DNA of 11,942 bases from Thermosulfurimonas sp. (GTDB lineage Bacteria; Desulfobacterota; Thermodesulfobacteria; Thermodesulfobacteriales; Thermodesulfobacteriaceae): contig WFPH01000009.1 of the NCBI GenBank assembly GCA_015487645.1, positions 1 through 11,942 of the forward strand, written 5' to 3'. A program made the translations under genes and the position numbers. Below, in pieces: positions 1 to 6,386 of this stretch. Position 1 is the first letter of the stretch. Each line of letters begins with the position of its first letter. The notes under the pieces were generated by a model, which saw nothing but the letters and a program-made list of their open reading frames with translations, ran no database searches and was not told the origin of the DNA.

Positions 1-1
1 C

Positions 2-11
2 AAGGAGGTGA
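2..11 (+). promoter_or_regulatory. Strong ribosome binding site of glnB
   Basis: AAGGAGGTGA is a ten-base perfect complement of the usual 3' end of bacterial 16S rRNA. The AGGAGG core ends six bases before the ATG at 15. This fixes the glnB start and suggests high translation. The promoter and any upstream gene lie outside the window. Confidence 0.85.
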
Positions 12-14
12 CCC

Positions 15-353
15 ATGAAGAAAGTGGAAGCCATCATCAAGCCTTTTAAACTGGAGGAGGTCAAGGAGGCCCTTACCGAAGTAGGTGTTCAGGGTATGAC
101 CGTTAGCGAAGTCAAAGGTTTCGGTCGGCAAAAGGGGCACCAGGAGATCTACCGGGGAGCGGAATATGTGGTGGATTTCCTGCCGAAGATAAAGATCGAA
201 ATTGTTATCTCAGACGAAATGGTGGATCGGGTGGTGGAGGCCATCATAAAGAGCGCCCGCACCGGTAAGATAGGCGACGGCAAGATCTTCATTTACTCCG
301 TGGAAGAGGCCATTCGTATCCGTACTGGCGAAAAGGGCGAGGAGGCCATCTAA
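15..353 (+). CDS. glnB: Nitrogen regulatory protein P-II (GlnB)
   Basis: Small trimeric cytoplasmic signal protein that reads 2-oxoglutarate, ATP/ADP and, through uridylylation, glutamine status. At 112 residues it has the normal family length. The N-terminus MKKVEAIIKPFKLEEVKEAL is typical. The T-loop spans about residues 37-55 and holds Tyr51 within YRGAEYVVDF, the residue that GlnD uridylylates. The B-loop is TGKIGDGKIF at about 83-92. Asp54 follows Tyr51 by three residues, as in E. coli GlnB; E. coli GlnK has Asn there. The ATG at 15 follows a near-ideal ribosome binding site. glnD begins four bases after the stop, so sensor and modifying enzyme are almost certainly co-translated. The family is certain; the GlnB rather than GlnK name rests on the residue pattern and on linkage to glnD and glnA instead of amtB. 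Confidence 0.96.
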   Translation: MKKVEAIIKPFKLEEVKEALTEVGVQGMTVSEVKGFGRQKGHQEIYRGAEYVVDFLPKIKIEIVISDEMVDRVVEAIIKSARTGKIGDGKIFIYSVEEAIRIRTGEKGEEAI

Positions 354-357
354 AGGG

Positions 358-2754
358 GTGCTGGCCGGAGTTCATTCTGAAGAAACTGCCGTAGAGCGCG
401 AGCGCTGTTTCTACTTTGACAAATTTGTCAAAGGGCTGTGGGAACCCCTTTTTCGCGAAAGAGAGGATCTGCGCGGGAGATTGGCTTTGATAGCCCTGGG
501 AGGTTATGGTGAAGGGTATCTCTGTGCGGGATCCGATGTAGATCTTCTCTTTCTGCACGCGGGGCTCCCGGAAAAAGATCTCTCCGAGTTCGTAGAACGC
601 CTGATCTACCCCCTGTGGGACTATCGCTTCGAGGTCACCTACCGGATCTTCACCCCGGAGGAAGCCCTGCGCTTCGCCTTAGACGACCCCACCTTCCTCA
701 CGGCCCTCTTTTCCGCCAGGTTGGTTTACGGCTCGGAAACCCTTTTTGAGGAGCTTACCCGAGGTTTTCGAAACCTGGTCGCGGGGCGGGCCAAAGAGAT
801 CTACTTAAGACTTAAGAAGTTTCGGGAGGCCCGTCTGGCTCGTCTGGGGGAAGAGGTCTACTTCTTGGAACCCCATCTCAAGGATGGCCCCGGGGCCTTA
901 AGGGACTTCCAGTTCCTCATCTGGGCGGGAAAAATCGTCTTCGGCCTGGAAGAACTTTCGGATTTCGTACGGATAGGTTTCCTGACCCCAGAGGAAGAAA
1001 CCCGTCTTTCGGAAGCGGTAACCTTCATCCGTAGGGTCCGGGAAACCCTCCATCATTTCTGCCAGAGGAAAGAGGACCGGCTCTTCATGGAATATCAACC
1101 GGAAATCGCCCGCCGCCTGGGGTATACGGGGGATCGATCCGGAACGGAAAGTTTTATCTCCGAGCTTTTCCGCGCCTTTGAGGTCATCAAGGAGACCGTG
1201 GAAGACCTTATAGACGCCATCGAGGACCTCTTCTTTCCGGAAGGTTCGGCCAAAATCCGCTTTGAGGCTCCCATCCCCAGCGGAGCCTTCCTCAGGCGGA
1301 TTTTCGAGACTCAGGCGCGGGAAGGACGGCCCTTCGATCGCCATCTTAAAAAGTATCTCCGCGGACGGGCCTTTCGGACGGACGAGCTGGAAGAACTCCG
1401 CAGGATTTTACCCTCACTCCTCACCGAACCCTTTAGCCTGATTATGCTCCGGAACCTCAGAGCCACCGGCATTCTCTATCATCTTCTTCCAGAATTCCGA
1501 AAGATTCACGGAAAAGTCCAGTACGACCTCTATCACCTCTACGCCCTGGATGAGCACCTTTTTCTCACCGTAGAGGCCCTGCACCACTTACGAAAAGAAA
1601 GGCCCGAACTCTGGGCAGAGCTACCCGAACCACCTAAAGAGCTCTACTTTGCGGCTCTGCTCCATGATATCGCCAAGGGCGAACCTGACCACGCCGCAGC
1701 CGGGGCTGAAAGAGTCAGGGAAATCGCCAAGCGCTTCGGTTTCGATGAAAAAGAGATCGAAGAGATCGTCTTTCTGGTAAGACAGCATCTTCTCCTCATT
1801 GATACCGCTCTGCGGAGAGATCTGGCTGAGGAAAGGGTGTCGGAAGAGGTCGCTTTGAAGGTCAAGACGCTCGAGCGGCTTTCGTCCCTTTATCTCCTGA
1901 CTCTGGCTGACGCCCGGGCCACCGGTCCCCGAGCCCTGACCTCCTGGAAGGCCGAACTTTTAGAAGAGCTTTACCGAAAGGTCCGAAAACTCCTTGAAAC
2001 CCGCCAGGAGGCCTCTGATCTGGCGGCCAAAAGGGAAAGACTCCTTCAGGAAACTCCGCGAGCCATCGCCGAGAGCATTCCTCTTCCTCAGCTCGAGATC
2101 TACGAAATCCCGGTTCTCAAGCGTCTTTGTGAGGCCGTGGAACGTTTTCTCGCAGAAGAGCCGGATTTTCTGGCGGAAAACATCTCCCTCCGGGAAGGGC
2201 AAAGTCTCTTTGTGATCTGTCAGGATCGGCCCGGCCTTCTTGCGGACCTCTGCGGTAGCCTACTGGCCACCGGATTTCGCATCCGGCGAGCCAGGGCCTT
2301 TACCTGGCCTCAAGGCCTAGCGGTGGACGAGTTTCTGCTGGAACCCCTCCTACCCGAAGCCAACCTAGAGGATTGGCGCTCTCTTTTCAGGAAGGTCCTT
2401 GCCCGAGAGGTCGACCTCTCGGGTCTCATTTCTCGCAAATCTCAAACCATCCTTCGCCTGGGTCCTAAAGTTAAATGGCGCCCCCGAGCCGAGATCAAAA
2501 TAGATCAGGAAACCTCCGACTTTTATACCCTGCTTGAGATATACACTACAGAGGAACCCTTCCTTCTTTATCAAATAGCCACTATAATCACGCAGAGCGG
2601 TTTTGTGATCGGCAAGGCCCTGGTTTCGGAAAAAGAAGATATGGCGGCTCAAATCCTTTATCTTCAGACCCGGGAGGGGGAGAAACTCTCGGCCGAAGAG
2701 GCCGAAGAGCTACGTCAAAAAATCCAAAAAAAACTAAAGGAGGTCGTATCATGA
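358..2754 (+). CDS. glnD: Bifunctional [PII] uridylyltransferase / uridylyl-removing enzyme (GlnD)
   Basis: Cytoplasmic glutamine sensor that adds UMP to PII when glutamine is low and removes it when glutamine is high. Domains in order: nucleotidyltransferase with GGYG at 48-51 and catalytic SDVD at 59-62; the conserved KDGPGALRD segment at 175-183; an HD phosphohydrolase domain with DEH (His400), HD at 436-437 and the later RQHLL segment; ACT1 from about 616 with DRPGLL at 623-628; ACT2 from about 724. The protein has 798 residues against about 890 in E. coli, and much of the shortfall is before the nucleotidyltransferase core (GGYG at 48, nearer 90 in E. coli). ACT2 is divergent, with EEPFLL at 732-737 in place of the usual DRPGLL. 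The start is a GTG four bases after glnB; GAGGAGG lies 12 bases upstream, rather far, so reinitiation after glnB is likely. The gene overlaps glnA by four bases (ATGA). Confidence 0.95.
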   Translation: MLAGVHSEETAVERERCFYFDKFVKGLWEPLFREREDLRGRLALIALGGYGEGYLCAGSDVDLLFLHAGLPEKDLSEFVERLIYPLWDYRFEVTYRIFTPEEALRFALDDPTFLTALFSARLVYGSETLFEELTRGFRNLVAGRAKEIYLRLKKFREARLARLGEEVYFLEPHLKDGPGALRDFQFLIWAGKIVFGLEELSDFVRIGFLTPEEETRLSEAVTFIRRVRETLHHFCQRKEDRLFMEYQPEIARRLGYTGDRSGTESFISELFRAFEVIKETVEDLIDAIEDLFFPEGSAKIRFEAPIPSGAFLRRIFETQAREGRPFDRHLKKYLRGRAFRTDELEELRRILPSLLTEPFSLIMLRNLRATGILYHLLPEFRKIHGKVQYDLYHLYALDEHLFLTVEALHHLRKERPELWAELPEPPKELYFAALLHDIAKGEPDHAAAGAERVREIAKRFGFDEKEIEEIVFLVRQHLLLIDTALRRDLAEERVSEEVALKVKTLERLSSLYLLTLADARATGPRALTSWKAELLEELYRKVRKLLETRQEASDLAAKRERLLQETPRAIAESIPLPQLEIYEIPVLKRLCEAVERFLAEEPDFLAENISLREGQSLFVICQDRPGLLADLCGSLLATGFRIRRARAFTWPQGLAVDEFLLEPLLPEANLEDWRSLFRKVLAREVDLSGLISRKSQTILRLGPKVKWRPRAEIKIDQETSDFYTLLEIYTTEEPFLLYQIATIITQSGFVIGKALVSEKEDMAAQILYLQTREGEKLSAEEAEELRQKIQKKLKEVVS
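414..433. repeat. Perfect 20-bp palindrome near the 5' end of glnD
   Basis: The half-site CTTTGACAAA is followed directly by its exact reverse complement, with no spacer. It lies 56 bases inside glnD and encodes part of FDKFVK. A second inverted repeat, AGCGC-GA-GCGCT, sits just upstream at 395-406. It resembles an operator-like dyad but no function can be assigned from sequence. Confidence 0.6.
2402..2423. repeat. Perfect 22-bp palindrome between the two ACT domains of glnD
   Basis: The half-site CCCGAGAGGTC is followed directly by its exact reverse complement. In RNA it would form a nine-pair stem with a UCGA loop. No T-run follows, so it is not an intrinsic terminator. It encodes part of AREVDLSG in GlnD. 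Confidence 0.6.
2736..2744 (+). promoter_or_regulatory. Ribosome binding site of glnA inside the end of glnD
   Basis: AAAGGAGGT ends six bases before the glnA ATG and lies within the last codons of glnD. It gives glnA a strong initiation site of its own in addition to coupling through the ATGA overlap. Confidence 0.75.
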
Positions 2755-4163
2755 CACCCAAAGAGGTTCTGGAGTTTGCCCGCAAAAACGGCGTGAAGAT
2801 GGTAGATCTAAAGTTCCTGGATCTTCCGGGTATCTGGCAGCACTTCACCGTGCCCATCGAACAGTTTTCGGAAGAGTCTTTTGAGGAAGGTTTCGGTTTC
2901 GACGGGTCTTCCATTCGAGGCTGGCAGGAAATCCATGAGAGCGACATGATCGTGGTGCCCGATCCCAACACCGCCGTGCTCGATCCTTTCTTCGAGGTTC
3001 CCACGCTCTCTCTCATCTGTAACGTCATGGATCCCATCACTCGCGAGCCCTACTCCAGAGATCCTCGCTACGTGGCCCAGAAGGCCGAAGCTTATCTCAA
3101 GAGCACCGGTATTGGAGATACGGCCTACTTCGGTCCGGAGGCCGAATTCTTTATCTTCGATGACATTCGTTACGACTCGGCGGCCAACTATTCCTATTAC
3201 TTTGTGGACTCCATCGAGGGTATCTGGAATTCTGGCCGTGAAGAATGCCCCAACCTGGGATACAAGCCCCGTCACAAGGAAGGATATTTTCCGGTTCCGC
3301 CCTCGGACAAGTTTCAGGACCTCCGGACGGAGATGACCCTTTACCTCCAGAAGGTGGGGATCGAAGTGGAGTGCCATCATCACGAGGTGGCCACCGCTGG
3401 CCAGGCCGAAATCGATATGCGGTTCGCCCCGTTGGTCAAGATGGGCGACCAGCTCATGTGGTTCAAATACATCCTGAAAAACGTGGCTTACAAACACGGC
3501 AAGACCGTGACCTTCATGCCCAAGCCCATCTTTGGAGATAACGGTTCCGGTATGCACACCCACATGAGCATCTGGAAGGGTGACACCAACGTCTTTGCCG
3601 GAGATCGCTATGCCGGGCTCTCCGAGATCGCCCTTTACGCCATCGGCGGCATCCTGAAACACTGCCGGGCGGTCTGCGCTTTCACCAATCCCACGACCAA
3701 CTCTTACAAACGGCTCACCCCGGGCTTTGAGGCCCCGGTAAACCTCTGCTACTCCAGCCGGAACCGTTCCGCGGCCATCCGTATCCCCATGTACAGCCCC
3801 AGCCCCAAGGCCAAGCGAATCGAGTTCCGGACTCCGGATCCTTCCTGCAACGGATACCTGGCTTTTGCGGCCATGCTTATGGCAGCCCTTGACGGTATCG
3901 AGAACCGGATTGATCCGGGAGAACCCATGGACAAGGACCTTTACAGCCTGCCCCCCGAGGAGCTCAAGAACATCCCCACCACTCCGGCTACCCTGGAGGA
4001 GGCCCTCCAGGCCCTGGAGGAGGACCACGAGTTCCTGCTCAAGGGCGGGGTCTTCACCGAAGATCTCATCGAGACCTGGATCAAGTACAAGCGGGAGAAC
4101 GAGGCCGATCAGGTCCGGCTTCGGCCGCACCCCTACGAGTTCTATCTCTACTTCGACATCTAA
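2751..4163 (+). CDS. glnA: Glutamine synthetase, type I (GlnA)
   Basis: ATP-dependent ligation of ammonia to glutamate, the entry point for ammonium assimilation; the family forms cytoplasmic dodecamers. At 470 residues it matches the GSI-beta form (E. coli 469). Visible signatures: FGFDGSSIRGW at 48-58 with Asp51 equivalent to E. coli Asp50; the ATP-binding segment KPIFGDNGSGMHTHMS; NPTTNSYKRLTPGFEAPV covering the Glu flap; and the RNRSAAIRIP arginine segment. Tyr398 in KDLYSLPPEE is at the position of the E. coli adenylylation tyrosine (397 without the initiator Met), so the enzyme is probably controlled by GlnE-type adenylylation, although glnE is not in the window. The ATG overlaps the glnD stop. 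The reverse strand carries a long shadow reading frame produced by biased codon use. Confidence 0.97.
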   Translation: MTPKEVLEFARKNGVKMVDLKFLDLPGIWQHFTVPIEQFSEESFEEGFGFDGSSIRGWQEIHESDMIVVPDPNTAVLDPFFEVPTLSLICNVMDPITREPYSRDPRYVAQKAEAYLKSTGIGDTAYFGPEAEFFIFDDIRYDSAANYSYYFVDSIEGIWNSGREECPNLGYKPRHKEGYFPVPPSDKFQDLRTEMTLYLQKVGIEVECHHHEVATAGQAEIDMRFAPLVKMGDQLMWFKYILKNVAYKHGKTVTFMPKPIFGDNGSGMHTHMSIWKGDTNVFAGDRYAGLSEIALYAIGGILKHCRAVCAFTNPTTNSYKRLTPGFEAPVNLCYSSRNRSAAIRIPMYSPSPKAKRIEFRTPDPSCNGYLAFAAMLMAALDGIENRIDPGEPMDKDLYSLPPEELKNIPTTPATLEEALQALEEDHEFLLKGGVFTEDLIETWIKYKRENEADQVRLRPHPYEFYLYFDI

Positions 4164-4192
4164 AAAGACAGGGGGGCTTTCGCCCCCCTTCC
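4162..4192. terminator. Bidirectional intrinsic terminator between glnA and the receiver gene
   Basis: An eight-pair GC-rich stem runs from 4170-4177 to 4182-4189, with the four-base loop TTTC on the plus strand, which reads GAAA on the minus strand. On the minus strand it is followed after a few bases by five T residues from the A-run at 4162-4166, a good terminator for the facing receiver gene. On the plus strand only a pyrimidine-rich TTCCCTTC follows, so it is weaker for glnA. It occupies nearly the whole gap between the convergent genes. Confidence 0.75.
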
Positions 4193-4194
4193 CT

Positions 4195-4539
4195 TCAGTG
4201 CATAAGGTAGGGCTTCAATTCTTCTAAACTGAAAGGCTTAAAAAGCACGGGAACCCCTGAACCGCAGGGCTCGGGCTCAGGGGTGGGGGTATAACCGGTG
4301 ATACAGAGGACCTTGATGTGAGGATAGTGTTCCTTGATCCAGGCTACCAGCTCTGGTCCGCTTATTTCAGGAAGGATCACGTCTATGATAGCCAGTTCTA
4401 TCTCGGCTCCCCTTTCACGCAGGATCTCTTGGGCCTTGCGGGCATGAGCGGCATAGATAACCTCGTGGCCCAGAAGGCTCAACAGCTCCCCTAGGGTCTC
4501 TCCTAAAAGGGTCTCATCGTCCACTAAGAGGATTTTCAT
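4195..4539 (-). CDS. Stand-alone response-regulator receiver protein (CheY-like)
   Basis: Receiver domain of 114 residues with no output domain. Acidic pocket Asp7/Asp8 in LLVDDE, phospho-acceptor Asp53 in LAIIDVILPE, switch Thr81 in CITGY and Lys101 in LFKPF are all present, so it should be phosphorylatable. The ATG at 4539 is preferred over an in-frame start further upstream because AAAGGAGGA stands about nine bases before it and the protein then begins as receivers normally do (MKILLVDDE). It overlaps the stop of the kinase gene by four bases, making that kinase the likely partner. Between Thr81 and Lys101 the segment usually forming helix alpha-4 is TPTPEPEPCGSG, rich in proline and unlikely to be helical. 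Downstream target unknown; it could signal by protein contact or pass phosphate in a relay. Confidence 0.88.
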   Translation of the reverse strand: MKILLVDDETLLGETLGELLSLLGHEVIYAAHARKAQEILRERGAEIELAIIDVILPEISGPELVAWIKEHYPHIKVLCITGYTPTPEPEPCGSGVPVLFKPFSLEELKPYLMH

Positions 4540-5855
4540 GGGGTAGAGTCCTCCTTTCCGTTTACGGGTAAAAGAACCTTGAAGAGGGTGCCCTTGCCTG
4601 GACGAGAATAGATAGAAAGGCACCCATCATGGGCCCAGACGATGTTTCTCACCGCGGCCAACCCCAATCCCCTCCCGAGACCCTTGGTGGAGTAAAAGGG
4701 TTCCGTAATCCTGGCCAAGGCCTCCGGGGGAATGCCCGGTCCGCGGTCTTTTACTCTTATGGCCACCCAGCGACTGGCTGGCACCCCGCTACAGAGTCTC
4801 ACCCGATACAGCCCCCGGGTTTTCCTGAGATGACGGTGATTCTCGGTGACCTCGAGCTGAATGCTCACCATCCCGGGGGTCTCTCCATAGGCTTCCGCCG
4901 CATTAACTACTAGGTTCACCAGAACATGTTCCAGAGCCATGGGATCCATCCGGACCGGAGGGAGGTCTTTCGGTACCCTGGTGACCAGCTTGATGTGCAT
5001 GGGCAGGATGGTTCGAAGGAAGCGGAAGACCTCCGGCAAAAATTCGTTAAGCTTGAGGATCTTCTTGCCCAGGCATTCGCCCCGGGCGTAGAGGAGAAGT
5101 TGCTTCACGAGATGGGAAAGCTCCTGGGTAGCGGCCTCGGCCTTCTCAAGAAAAGGCTCAAGCCCGGCCCGTTCTTTTTTCATTTTGGTGAATTCGAGAG
5201 AGGCCCAGATAACGTTTAGAAGATTGTTGAATTTGTGAGCCAAATTACCCACCAGAATGTTGAGGGTCTTGGCCCTTTGAGCCTCAAGAACCCCGTTCTC
5301 AAAGAAAAAGGCCCCAGGACAAAGGTCGTTTTCTTTGCCCTTGGCTTCTAGCAACAACCCATAAAAACAGGCAATCTTTTCCAGAGCCTCTCTTTCATAC
5401 CGGCCATAACATCTGGGAGCGTTGGCCACCACCAGAATTCCACGGGGTTCTTTACCTTTTAAAATAGGCCGAATGGCCACCCTTTTGATAGGCACGTGGC
5501 CCGGAGGAATACCCTTATAGTGAGGATCGCTTTCCAGGTGATTGCTTATATAAGTGGTGCCCTCCCGAAGGGCCTTTTCGAACACGCCTCCCAACCGCTG
5601 GAGGCGGGTGACACCTCCCAGTTGACAATTTTTGTAAAGGGGATCCGAAAAATCGGGAAAATACCAGCACTTTTTATCCTCATCCCACAGGCCTATGGCG
5701 GCAAACTCGCTTCCGGTGAACTCCTTAAGCGATCTCAGAATTTCACGATGAAGTTTCGAAAGCGGCCACGAGAAAGCTCGATTAAGCAAACTCGTTAAAC
5801 GACTATCCAAACGCTCGCGCAAATAAGAGGAGCGTTTGTGGCCGGACAAATCCAT
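4536..5855 (-). CDS. Soluble GAF-domain sensor histidine kinase
   Basis: Protein of 439 residues without signal peptide or membrane segment, so probably a cytoplasmic sensor. A GAF-like region covers about residues 32-175, ending in the RGILVVANA segment; its ligand cannot be read from sequence. The dimerisation/phosphotransfer helix has His207 in LAHKFNNLL. The catalytic ATPase domain has an N-box around 311-321 (VLVNLVVNAAE), a G1 box DRGPG at 370-374, TEPFYSTK at 384-391 and GRGLGL at 394-399. The residue after the phospho-acceptor His is Lys where Glu or Asp is usual. I chose the ATG at 5855, preceded by AAGGGGGGG, over an in-frame start at 5939, because the longer form would run across the divergent promoters to within about 20 bases of ndk. 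The receiver gene overlaps its stop by four bases, so the two form a two-component pair. Confidence 0.87.
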   Translation of the reverse strand: MDLSGHKRSSYLRERLDSRLTSLLNRAFSWPLSKLHREILRSLKEFTGSEFAAIGLWDEDKKCWYFPDFSDPLYKNCQLGGVTRLQRLGGVFEKALREGTTYISNHLESDPHYKGIPPGHVPIKRVAIRPILKGKEPRGILVVANAPRCYGRYEREALEKIACFYGLLLEAKGKENDLCPGAFFFENGVLEAQRAKTLNILVGNLAHKFNNLLNVIWASLEFTKMKKERAGLEPFLEKAEAATQELSHLVKQLLLYARGECLGKKILKLNEFLPEVFRFLRTILPMHIKLVTRVPKDLPPVRMDPMALEHVLVNLVVNAAEAYGETPGMVSIQLEVTENHRHLRKTRGLYRVRLCSGVPASRWVAIRVKDRGPGIPPEALARITEPFYSTKGLGRGLGLAAVRNIVWAHDGCLSIYSRPGKGTLFKVLLPVNGKEDSTP

Positions 5856-5880
5856 TCCCCCCCTTATCGTGCTTGGAGAG

Positions 5881-5909
5881 CTAATAACAAAAAATGTTCT
5901 CCATGACAA
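5881..5909 (-). promoter_or_regulatory. Candidate sigma-70 promoter for the kinase/receiver operon
   Basis: Reading the minus strand, TTGTCA (5909-5904) is followed after 17 bases by TATTAG (5886-5881), five and four matches to the consensus boxes. Transcription would start near 5874, about 20 bases before the kinase ATG. The -35 box shares five bases with the -35 box of the oppositely directed ndk promoter. Confidence 0.45.
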
Positions 5910-5931
5910 GCCCCGAGTTTTTTGGTATGAA
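5903..5931 (+). promoter_or_regulatory. Candidate sigma-70 promoter for ndk-thiL
   Basis: ATGACA (5903-5908), a 17-base spacer and TATGAA (5926-5931) match the -35 and -10 boxes at five and four of six positions. Transcription would start near 5938, leaving a short leader with AAGGAGGAGG before the ndk ATG at 5961. I saw no sigma-54 type element in this gap. Confidence 0.5.
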
Positions 5932-5960
5932 GAGAGCAAAATCCAAGAAGGAGGAGGCTT

Positions 5961-6386
5961 ATGGAGCGTACGCTCTCTCTCATCAAACCCGACGGAGTCT
6001 CTAGAAATCTCATCGGGGAGGTCATTCGATTCTTTGAAAAGGCCGGGCTAAAAGTAGTAGCCATGAAGATGCTGCGACTCAGCAAGGAGGAGGCCAAAGA
6101 GTTTTACATCGTGCACAAGGACAAACCTTTTTACGATAGCCTCACGGATTATATGTCATCCGGGCCTATCGTAGCCTTAGTTCTGGAAGGAGAGAACGCC
6201 ATTGCCCGTTGTCGTGAAATCATGGGGGCCACCAATCCGGCCGAGGCCGCCGAAGGTACCATTCGGAAGACTTTCGGTCTCGACAAAGAGAAAAACACCG
6301 TGCATGGCTCGGATAGTCCCGAGTCCGCGGCCCGGGAAATCGCTTTCTTTTTCAGCGAACTTGAGGTTCTGGCCGGAAGAAGATGA
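5961..6386 (+). CDS. ndk: Nucleoside diphosphate kinase
   Basis: Transfers the gamma-phosphate of ATP to nucleoside diphosphates through a phosphohistidine, balancing NTP and dNTP pools in the cytoplasm. The 141 residues match the usual bacterial length. Visible: TLSLIKPDGV at the N-terminus with nucleotide-contacting Lys9; the Kpn-loop region KDKPFYDSLTDYMSSGP at 53-69; the GATNPAEAAEGTIRKTFG segment; and the active-site histidine His115 in NTVHGSDS. The start is the ATG at 5961 behind AAGGAGGAGG. Its stop overlaps the thiL start as ATGA, so the two are co-translated. It has its own candidate promoter and stands divergent from the kinase gene. Nothing unusual in sequence or length. Confidence 0.96.
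   Translation: MERTLSLIKPDGVSRNLIGEVIRFFEKAGLKVVAMKMLRLSKEEAKEFYIVHKDKPFYDSLTDYMSSGPIVALVLEGENAIARCREIMGATNPAEAAEGTIRKTFGLDKEKNTVHGSDSPESAAREIAFFFSELEVLAGRR

Noticed and set aside
2808..4130. Open reading frame of about 440 codons on the minus strand opposite glnA
   Set aside because: It lies wholly inside a certain gene, shows no recognisable domain, and long antisense frames are a known by-product of biased codon use in highly expressed GC-rich genes such as glnA.
4540..4623. Longer receiver protein starting at 4623
   Set aside because: The extra 28 residues overlap the kinase gene in another frame and precede the standard receiver start MKILLVDDE, which has its own good ribosome binding site.
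5856..5939. N-terminal extension of the histidine kinase to an in-frame start at 5939
   Set aside because: It would cover the divergent promoters, and the ATG at 5855 has a G-rich ribosome binding site.
5856..5960. Search for a sigma-54 promoter, riboswitch or small RNA in the largest intergenic gap
   Set aside because: No GG-N10-GC pair with the right context, no conserved riboswitch fold and no terminator was seen; ordinary sigma-70 boxes explain the gap.
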